This document shows, one piece after another, positions 56,931-64,000 of a stretch of DNA of 64,000 nucleotides. Location: contig JAGYKS010000025.1 in assembly GCA_018401565.1 (NCBI GenBank), positions 310,001 through 374,000 of the forward strand. Direction: 5' to 3'. A program made the position numbers and the translations under genes. Source of the DNA: Acidimicrobiales bacterium. GTDB taxonomy: Bacteria; Actinomycetota; Acidimicrobiia; Acidimicrobiales; Acidimicrobilacustridaceae. A model generated the notes under the pieces. The model made no database searches, was not told the origin of the DNA, and worked only from the letters and a program-made list of their open reading frames with translations. Each line of letters begins with the position of its first letter. Positions within the stretch are counted from its first letter, which is position 1.

Positions 56931-57047
56931 CCTGACCGGCGGTACCGTTGGTCCACATGCCGCCCACTCCATGTCCCGCCAAGTGACGGTGGGCAGCCTG
57001 CGGCCGGGACGGCGCAGTCGGCGTGTCGCGCCGGTCGCCAGCCGGTA

Positions 57048-57691
57048 GTGAGGCGGCCGGTGAGGCCGGCGGTCAGGCTGGTGGTGGCACTGACCGTTGT
57101 GGTGTCGGCCGTCATCGGGCTCAGTGGGTGTGGGCTGAACTGACCAGCGCCAGCCAGTGGCGGTGATCGGTGACTCCATCACCTGGCAGAGCAGTGGACC
57201 CATCAACGATGCCCTCGGTGACCGGTGGCGTCTGGACGTGCGTGGCCGTGCCCGGAGCGACCATGGGCGACATGGTTGACGTTGCCGGTGACATGGCCCG
57301 GTTGTCGCCGGACCAACTGGTGGTCAACCTTGGGACCAACGACGCCTCCCGCAAGCTGCCCCCTGAACAGTCAGCCGCCGACTTCGAACGCCTGCTCGAC
57401 CAGTTCGCCTCGGTGCGGTGTGTGCATCTGGTGACGGTGTTCGACTTCATGTTCACCTACGCCGACGGGTTCCTCACCCAATGGTCACAGGCCACCAACG
57501 CTGCGTTGGCAGAGGTGGCGATGCGACGGGGCGTGGAGGTCATCGACTGGACTGCGGTGGTGTTCGCCGAGCAGGCGCCGCCGGGCTCACCGGACATGCT
57601 GGTGGACACCGTCCATCCCACCCCGGCAGGTGTAGACGTTCTTGTCGACCTCTACGGCGATGCCCTCGACCGGGGTTGCCCCGGTCAGTAG
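57048..57691 (+). CDS. SGNH/GDSL-type esterase lipoprotein (two frameshifts)
   Basis: The corrected protein has about 214 residues. A lipoprotein signal (VVVSAVIGLSGCGLN, lipobox LSGC) leads to VAVIGDSITWQSS with the block I Ser. Block II Gly is in PGATMGDM, block III is NLGTND and block V is DTVHPTPAG with Asp and His. Frame breaks near 57130-57140 and 57240-57250 split these blocks among three frames. GTG at 57048 is the start. It is predicted to be a membrane-anchored outside esterase or acetylhydrolase; the substrate is unknown. Confidence 0.72.
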
Positions 57692-57713
57692 CCGGCACCC
57701 AGTAGCCGGCACC
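57686..57713. repeat. Perfect tandem repeat, 14 bp x 2, over a stop codon
   Basis: CAGTAGCCGGCACC occurs at 57686-57699 and 57700-57713. The first copy includes the TAG stop of the SGNH hydrolase gene, so the stop is duplicated. Confidence 0.9.
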
Positions 57714-57771
57714 TCGAGCGGACTCAGGAAACGGGCGACGCCAGACGACGCCGCCGGTCACGAGGCATGGG

Positions 57772-58008
57772 TTACGAGTCGGCGGGCTCGCTGTCAGTCG
57801 CTGCCGGCGCCACACCATTGCTGGTGAAGGCTTCAGTGGCCTCGGCCCCGGTGGTGGCCGTTGAGGTGGTGGCCGGTGTGGTGGGAGCAAGCCAGGGGTC
57901 GGGATAGGCCTGTGGTGCCACGGCGGAGCGACGTGACATCACCACGGCGACGACGCCGCCAATGGCGGCCACGATGAGCAGGTTGCGGAATCGGAAGATC
58001 TTGCGCAT
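57772..58008 (-). CDS. Small single-pass membrane protein
   Basis: This 78-residue protein starts MRKIFRFRNLLIVAAIGGVVAVVMSRR: basic N-terminus and one membrane helix, then a Pro/Ala/Thr-rich tail (APTTPATTSTATTGAEA) with acidic end. The upstream AAAGGGA lies close to the ATG. No family is recognised; similar short helix-plus-tail proteins are common in actinobacteria. The Ala/Thr tail suggests an outside, flexible segment. Confidence 0.6.
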   Translation of the reverse strand: MRKIFRFRNLLIVAAIGGVVAVVMSRRSAVAPQAYPDPWLAPTTPATTSTATTGAEATEAFTSNGVAPAATDSEPADS

Positions 58009-58109
58009 GGGAGGTCCCTTTCTGCGGTCGTCTTCTCAGGGTACCGGCCGGTCCTGCGGGTGCACCGGGGCGCCACGGGGCGCCATGGGGCGCATGGCCA
58101 CTGTGGGCC

Positions 58110-61100
58110 TCAGCAGACGGCAGCAACCACCGAGTCTGCCGACACCGGGTAAAGGCACTCGGAGTCGCTCCATTCGGTGAAACGCTTGAGGAGCGTCACC
58201 ATCTCGGCCCGGGTGACTGGCAACGTGGGAGCGAACCTGGTGGGTGACCCCTTGCCCTCGGTGATGCCGTTTTCGAACGCCCACTGGGTTGCGGCGTAAA
58301 AGAAGCCGGGGTTCACGTCGGTGAACTGGTTGCCCACGGTGCGAAGTGGTGTGGGTTCGCCGGCCAGACGCCACAGGAAGCTGACGGCCTGGGCCCGGGT
58401 CACCGTTCCGGTGGGGTTGTAGCGGTCGGGGTTGTTGTTGGCGCCGGTCGTCAGACCCCTGTCGGTCAGCCATCGCGTCGGGACGTCGAAGTACGACCCC
58501 GCAGGCACGTCACCAAAACGCTTGGGCAATGTCGTGCGTGGCTCACCGGCGAACCGCCACAAAAACGCCGCCACCTGGGCCCGGTTCAGATTGCCGAAGG
58601 GATTGAACGTGGTGTCGGTGACGCCGGTGGTGATGCCCAGGGCGGTTGCCCACCGCAGGGCGGCCGCGTAGAAACCGTCGGGGTTGACGTCGGTGAACGA
58701 CACCGGTGGCGGCAGGGGTGGGTCATCTGGGGCGTGGAAGCTGCCGAAACCGCACACCCCGGTGGGGAAGATCTCGTTCAATCTGGTCAGCTGGGCGGTG
58801 GTGGGTCGCCACGAGCCGTAGTAGCCCCTGGTTGAAGGCCTGCTCAACACTGATCAGGTCGCAGGTGAAACGGTCGCCGTTGATGGGGGCGCCGGCTTCG
58901 ATGCGCGACGTGGTGTAGATCTCGAACTCCTCGTTGCACCGTCCCGGGGCGTCGTCGTCGATGATGCCGTCCCACACGTCAGGACCGGCCTCGATGAGGG
59001 CACCGTTGGTGTTGAAGCAAGCGTCGGTGGCCAGCGGGTTGAGGTTGAACAGTGCAGCCTTGGCGTCGGCGGCCGACATGCCCGCGTTGGCCTGCATGAT
59101 GCCGATCCACTCGTCGAGCACGTCGAGGGCCATGGGGGTCTGGTCGTAGCCTCTGGTCGGTCGACCGTCGGTGAACCACACCAGCTGGTTGCCGTAGTCG
59201 CCGCGACCGTCGATCAGCCTCTGGCGGGCGGCGAACGACTGGTGCGAGTTGTGCATGTCGAGTTCTTCTTCGAGGTAGTGGCGCCAGTCGATGAACGGGA
59301 TGTCGATGGCGGCGTCGGTCACCGGGTTGCGTCCGGTGAACACCTGGCCGCTGGCAAACGCGTTGGCCACCGCAATCGGGTCGGCACTGCGACGCGGGGC
59401 GGGGGTGACGCCATCGGGTGACAGGTTCATGTTGCGGCTCGACCACTGGTCGAACTCGGCCCGCGCCGGCCCACTTATGACGGGGTCGGGGTCGTTGATC
59501 GTCAGGAGGTACTCCGACACGGCTGCGATCAGGTTCAACCCGGGGGTGGAGGCGTAGGAGAACGGCACGCCCTCGGGGACCTGCTCGCCGGTGTCTTTCC
59601 ATGACCCCACCAGGGCGTTGAGGCGCAGGAACTCGGCTGGCGTCAGGCGGCCCTCGGCCACGGCCCGCAGGCCGTACTGCACGCCCTCGTTGCCCCACGG
59701 CACCCGGGCCCAGCCATCGTCGTCGTAGCCATGTAGTTCTCACCGGCGTCGGCCCAGTGGGTGAACTCGACGTCGGCCAGGTTGTAGCCCTCGACGCGGT
59801 TCATGCCCCCGATGGTCTGGAACGTGGGGTTCATGGCGCTGGGGGTCAGGCCGGTCCACGCCGCCCGGCACTCGGTCAAAGGCGGCGAGGTGCCGGGGTT
59901 TTGGTGGTGGGCGGGGAGTACCCCAACGCCTTGTAGATCGTGTAGAGGAAGCTCCATTGGGTGGCCGACCCCGCGCTTGTTGATGGGGGCCGACTCGGCG
60001 TTGAGCCCGATCACCGGGATGCGGTTCTCGGCGGTTTGCCAGCGCCGGTTGGCGGCGTCGGTCTTTTCGAAATAATGCTCGAGCAACTCGCAGTCACCGA
60101 TGTGGATGGTCTGGGTGACCATGTCGGGGTACGAAAGTACTGCGGCACCCACCGTCGAGCAGACCGGGGTGGTTCTGCCCGTACACGTACTGCTGGATGC
60201 CACCACCGGAGCCACCCACCCCCACGGTGTAGGTGGGGGTGCCGTACACATCGGCGAACCTGGCCTTGGTGGCCACCGCAGTTTCGCCGCCCAGCTTGAG
60301 GTTGTAGTGGTGGCTGGTGGCGGTACCGGTGGAGTACACCACGCCGTAGCCACGCTCGAGTTCCTGGGTGTACAGCGCGTTGCCGGCGCTGACGCGGCCC
60401 TGGGTGTGGCCGATGCCGACGCCACCGCCGAAGTGGTAAATCAGCCGGCCGTTCCACAGGTCGGTCGACGGCGGATCACCGGGCTGTTCGCCAAACGGGG
60501 CCAGCACGGCGATCGAGTAGATGAACCGGTTGATCACGCCGCGTTCCCAGCGCACGATGAAGTCGACTTCCCCTTCGGCGAAGCCGTTGGGGTCGCGGGG
60601 CCGGACCTTGGCGATGTTGGTGGGCTTTTCTCCAGGTGTTGGAAAATGTCTGCCACCGGCCCGGAAGGACCCATGGGGTGGCGGGGTTCTCGGGTGCATT
60701 GGTCAGGTAGCGGTACTCCACTACCGGTTCAGCGATGTTGCAGTCCCGGCTCCAGTACAGCCAGCTCTGTCATCGGTCACCGGATCAGATCCGGACTGGT
60801 GGTTCCTGATTCGGTCCGAGGATCGACACGTCGCCGCGCCACGGGTAATTGCCGTACATGCGTCCCGCCACAAGGGGACCTTGGTCTCGTCGATGACCGG
60901 GATGCCCTCGCCGTCCTGGTTGTCCACCATCGGCTGCACGCCCAGTTCCTGGAACACGGTGCAGGCGAAGGGGTACTGCGTGGTGTCGGGTGGCTCAATC
61001 GGCACCGCACCGACTGGTGCAGCAACCGTTGGCGTCATCAGCACCGACGCAACCAGAGCCACGACCACAGCAACCGCTGCGCGTCGACGTCGGACGGGAC

Positions 61101-61116
61101 CCCAAAGGTGTGCCAT
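58110..61116 (-). CDS. Secreted DUF6351 (tannase-like hydrolase fold) protein with three SLH domains (many frameshifts)
   Basis: This large exported protein has about 1000 residues. The signal peptide is RRRRAAVAVVVALVASVL with an Ala-rich end. The DUF6351 part includes YPFACTVFQELGV, VDNQDGEG, WSRDCNIAEPVVEYRYL, DLWNGRLIYHFGGGVG, GVGGSGGGIQQY with the likely nucleophile Ser, and IGDCELLEHYFEKTD. Three canonical SLH repeats close it: FTDVNPDGFYAAALRWA, FGDVPAGSYFDVPTRWL, FTDVNPGFFYAATQWA. I see frame changes near 58830, 59725, 59890, 59960, 60135, 60680, 60765 and 60880. Either this stretch is poorly resolved or the gene is decaying. The start codon lies inside a 20-bp inverted repeat. Confidence 0.65.
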
Positions 61117-61126
61117 GTGGCACACC
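61107..61126. promoter_or_regulatory. Inverted repeat spanning the start codon of the DUF6351 gene
   Basis: GGTGTGCCA-TG-TGGCACACC: perfect 9-bp arms with a 2-base spacer. The ATG of the secreted protein gene (minus strand, 61114-61116) lies within it. It could be an operator blocking transcription start, or an RNA hairpin hiding the start codon. Confidence 0.55.
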
Positions 61127-61203
61127 CTAGCGAATGTGACATCCTCAGGTGTCGCGTCTCCCAACAGGGCGTGGGTCGACGCTGGTCGCCAGTGGCGGCG
61201 AAC

Positions 61204-62046
61204 TCAGTTGCGACCCAGCAGGCGGTCGCGCCACGTTCGGTTGAGAACGCCGTCGAGGTGACCAGCGCGCACGGCGGCCAACCGGGCGTCGCGTAGACTT
61301 GCCGCCTCCTGATCCACGAACTGGTGGTCGGCGTCGATGTCGGGGAGGTCACCCACCACCCAACCCAGCAACAGGTCGGCCAGCGCCGGGTTGCGGGCCA
61401 GCGCCGGACCATGCAGGTACGTGCCCAGAACCCGGGTGCCGTCAGCGGCCACGGCTCCCTCGGTGGCGACGCCATCGGCGGTGACACCCACCGAGCCATT
61501 CCCGACCCCGGCTACCACCGAGCCCAGCGGGCGTGCCGCCGGACCCACCCGGGTGCGCCCGGCATGGTTTTCGAAACCGGTGAGCTCACCCACTCCCAGC
61601 ATCGGGTCACCGGTCACCAGCAGTTCGCCCACCGCCCGCGGCTCGCCGGTGCGTTCGGTGGCGCAGTCCAGCAGGCCCAGACCCTCGACGGACTGGCCAT
61701 CGGGCCCGGGGAACCGGGTGCCGACCAACTGCAGTCCGGCGCACACGGCGAACACCACTGCACCGCGGTCCACGTTGCGATGCAGGACCCCCTGGCTGGA
61801 CAGCTCACGGGTGGCTTCGACCTGGGGTCCGTCCTCACCACCGCCGAGCACATACAACTCGCATTCGGCCGGTACCGCTTCGTGGGCGGCCACCTGCACC
61901 ACCTCGGCATCGATGCCCCGCCATCGCAGGCGTTGGGCCAGGATCGTGGCGTTGCCCCCATCGCCGTACGTGCCGAGCAACTCGGGGTACAGCAACACGA
62001 TGCGCACTGCCGAATCACGACGGCGGCCGCCGGCGTCACCGGTCAT
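61204..62046 (-). CDS. gatD: Lipid II isoglutaminyl synthase, glutaminase subunit
   Basis: This 280-residue CobB/CobQ-like glutamine amidotransferase has the opening RIVLLYPELLGTYGDGGNATIL, typical of GatD. The nucleophile elbow is VFAVCAGLQLVGTRF, and GTYLHGPALARNP holds the catalytic His. It releases ammonia for MurT, and together they amidate D-Glu of lipid II to D-isoglutamine in peptidoglycan synthesis. ATG at 62046 overlaps the murT stop by four bases. Confidence 0.92.
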   Translation of the reverse strand: MTGDAGGRRRDSAVRIVLLYPELLGTYGDGGNATILAQRLRWRGIDAEVVQVAAHEAVPAECELYVLGGGEDGPQVEATRELSSQGVLHRNVDRGAVVFAVCAGLQLVGTRFPGPDGQSVEGLGLLDCATERTGEPRAVGELLVTGDPMLGVGELTGFENHAGRTRVGPAARPLGSVVAGVGNGSVGVTADGVATEGAVAADGTRVLGTYLHGPALARNPALADLLLGWVVGDLPDIDADHQFVDQEAASLRDARLAAVRAGHLDGVLNRTWRDRLLGRN

Positions 62047-63534
62047 CGGTCTACCTCGATGCGGTAGTCCTGCAGGGCGGTGTAGTTGCCGATGACGTCG
62101 ATGGTCGGTTCGACGTTGTCGCCTGTGGCCCCGGGTGGATTGCCGGCGTCGTGCCGGTGCGCCTGCTGATGGGCCTGCTGATGGGCCCGCACCTGGGCCA
62201 CGGCATCAGACAACGACTGGGCGCAGGCATGCTCCACCTCGGCGTATGCCAACCGGACCGCCAGGTCGTGACGGCGTTCGCCAGCCGCCACCACGAAGCG
62301 ACCCTGCAACCGCTCGAACGGTACGTCCCACAGCCACGACGGGTCGCGACCGTCGGCGATCCGGGCGTTGATCGACACCACTGCCGGGGCGCTGGAATCA
62401 CCCACCATCTCCAGCGCCTCCTGCCACCCTGCGGGGTTTTTGGCCAACAGCAACCGCACCGGTTGTCCGTTGACGGTCTCGGTGCGGTAGCGGCCGGCCA
62501 CGTCGCCGACGTCAGCCATGGCCGCCACGGCGGTGACCGGATCCACACCGAACAGTTCGGCTGCAGCCGCAGCCATGGCGGCGTTGGCCCGGTTTGCCCG
62601 GCCCGGCAATGCCAGCGGAACATCGATCACCGAGCCGTCGGCGGTGTGCAGGCGGTCGCCGTCGAGCCACAGGTGAGGCTGGGGGCGAGCAAAGTCACAT
62701 GACGAGCACTGCCACTGCGGCATGGCATCTGCGGCCGGGCATCTGTGGCGGGCATCGTGGCCTGGGCGTTGGTGGCCTGGGCGTTGGTGGACTGGGCATC
62801 GGTGGCAAACGTGATGCGCCCTGCACACGCCGGGCACCCGGTGGCGTCGAGTGTCCACCAGGTTCCGGTTCCCACCCACACCACCGGGGAAGCACGGTGG
62901 TGGCCGGCAGATGCAGCGCCGCCGACACTTCGGGCAGAGCCAGCACCGCTGGCGCCGCTGGCAGCCCACACCACCAGTGGGTCGTCGGCGTTGGCCACAA
63001 CGGCACGGGTGGGGAGTTCAGCCAGCATCGTGCGCCAGCCGTCGGCAATGCTGCGCACCTCCTGGGTTCGGTCGAGCTGGTCGCGGCTCAGGTTCAACAG
63101 CACCACCACGGCGGCACCCACCTGGGCGAGCACCTGGGGCATCCACAGTTCGTCGCATTCCAGCGCAGCGTTGGCGGCGGTGGGCTCGGCCCCCAGTGCC
63201 ACCACCATGCCGGCGTCCATGTTGGCGCCGTCGGCGTTGGTGGCCACCGGACCACGGGTGGCCAGCGCCCGGGCCAGGAAGTGGTTGGTGGTGGTCTTGC
63301 CATTGGTGCCACTCACCAGCGCCACGTTGCGGCCAGTGGTGAGCTGGGTCAGCAGGCGGCGGTGCACGAAGACCGCCAGCTGGCCCCGATCACGCTGCCC
63401 GAACCCATGCCGGCCCGTCGTGAAAGGCCCGACAACGCCCCGGCGGCCGCCAGCACGGCGCGTCCGGTGGGCCCGATGCGTGGGGGAGGGGGATCGAGCT
63501 GGCGGGACGACCCGCCGGCAGGAGCAGCACTCAC
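62043..63534 (-). CDS. murT: Lipid II isoglutaminyl synthase, Mur-ligase-like subunit (two frameshifts)
   Basis: This protein of about 497 residues activates D-Glu of lipid II with ATP. It has GTNGKTTTNHFLA (P-loop), LNLSRDQLDR, a zinc-ribbon made by CPAC and CSSC, the NRANAAMAAAAAELFG segment, and the C-terminal DUF1727 domain ending TIDVIGNYTALQDY. The frame breaks near 63355-63365 (before HRRLLTQL) and 62715-62735 (before PQWQCSSC). The linker between the two Cys pairs is expanded by TNAQA-type repeats. GTG at 63534 overlaps the upstream stop; the stop overlaps gatD. Confidence 0.88.
62757..62801. repeat. Coding tandem repeat, 15 bp x 3, inside the MurT zinc ribbon
   Basis: Two perfect GTGGCCTGGGCGTTG units and one variant. 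On the minus strand they encode QSTNA-QATNA-QAT between the two CxxC motifs of MurT. Confidence 0.9.
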
Positions 63535-64000
63535 GTTGTGGGGACCCTCTGCGGTTCGGGATGCCCGGCCATCACCCAGTCCAGTGCCCGCAACAGCACC
63601 GTGGTTGATGGGCGCACCACCACCGGGTCCACCCCCGGGGCCAACGGCAGCCAGAGCTGGCGTCGCACCCAGCGCGGAGCAACCCGATGGCTGCCCCGGT
63701 GATCACGGCGTAGGTAGGCCGGACTGCCAGTGGCAGAGGTGGCATCAGCAGCCAGCGGGCGGCGTCGCGGGCCTGGGTGCCAGCGCCCAGCTCGGGACGC
63801 ATCTCCCGGAAGTAATTGCGCAGTTGTGCGGTGGAGGTGGCCGCCGGATCACAACCCAGGCGATCGGCCACCACGGCCATCTCGGCGACGTACTGGTCAG
63901 CCTCGTCGCTGGTGAGCGGGGCGGTGCCGTACCGCTGGTAGGTGCTGCAGAAACGAGTCCACCAGGGCGTGATGCACCCACAACATCAGATGGGGGTCGT
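63531..64000 (-). CDS. MpaB/DUF2236-family oxygenase, C-terminal part (two frameshifts, incomplete)
   Basis: The gene enters from the right edge and ends at TGA 63531-63533, overlapping the murT GTG. Readable parts are DPHLMLWVHHALVDSF, TYQRYGTAPLTSDEADQYVAEM, ARWLLMPPLPLAVRPTYAVITGAAIGLL and WVRRQLWLPLAPGVDPVVV. The WVH-x-LVDS segment with its His is typical of DUF2236/latex-clearing-protein-like oxygenases, which bind heme. Frame breaks lie near 63948 and 63675. The gene leads the murT-gatD operon. Confidence 0.75.

Noticed and set aside
169-63948. Programmed ribosomal frameshifting as the cause of the split genes
   Set aside because: There are far too many sites, no shared slippery heptamer or following stem, and homologues of these genes are not frameshifted.

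Overview
The window is 64 kb of high-GC, densely coding bacterial DNA that reads as an actinobacterium, most likely of the class Acidimicrobiia. That placement is inferred from content: F420/FMN luciferase-type oxidoreductases, a DUF3039 protein, the MurT/GatD lipid II amidation pair, many GTG starts, and secreted proteins with S-layer-like repeats built around an ITTNNPY motif. There is no rRNA, CRISPR array, recognisable prophage or insertion sequence. One intact tRNA gene, Arg(CCT), lies at 36561-36636.

Layout. 1-7 kb: two paralogous MacB/FtsX-type ABC permeases with their ATPase and thymidylate kinase (minus strand). 7-9.2 kb: an O-methyltransferase, a haloalkane dehalogenase and a small basic protein. 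9.2-16 kb: a six-gene plus-strand operon of a FadR/GntR regulator, a PQ-loop membrane protein, a glutamine-synthetase-like ligase, an iron alcohol dehydrogenase, a class-I amidotransferase-type gamma-glutamyl hydrolase and an aldehyde dehydrogenase. These fit a gamma-glutamylation route for breakdown of an amino alcohol or amine. 16-23 kb: copper chaperone and CopA ATPase, a TrmH-type methyltransferase, DUF3039, lysyl-tRNA synthetase, Dus and Maf. 23-30 kb: an SbcD/SbcC-like (YhaO/YhaN-like) nuclease-ATPase pair, a VOC protein, a RecB-type nuclease and an SDR-DUF2867 protein. 30-34 kb: a toxin-antitoxin pair, a cytochrome P450, a site-2 protease with CBS domains and RidA.

34-43.4 kb carries envelope and secreted genes: a delta-60-repeat/SLH protein, tRNA-Arg, a glutaredoxin, a truncated ABC ATPase, an LLM oxidoreductase, a membrane-anchored YceI - cytochrome c - copper monooxygenase fusion, and a 14-repeat RCC1/fibronectin/SLH protein. 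43.4-52 kb holds a TauD-type dioxygenase, a sulfotransferase, LuxR and TetR regulators, a 1-Cys peroxiredoxin, an aquaporin, and a short RDD operon. 52-64 kb holds a two-domain phosphotransferase/kinase, an LPG-synthase-type membrane protein, DoxX, SsuD, a lipoprotein SGNH hydrolase, a DUF6351/SLH protein, GatD-MurT, and the end of an MpaB/DUF2236 gene.

Two features run through the whole window. About twenty genes, including conserved ones such as copA and murT, are broken by roughly forty single-base frame changes with intact domains on both sides. This is best explained by indel errors in the sequence rather than mass gene decay, so such genes are listed as one CDS with approximate break points. 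Short perfect or near-perfect tandem duplications of 9-20 bp also recur in gene tails, linkers and intergenic gaps; in coding DNA the unit is always a multiple of three.
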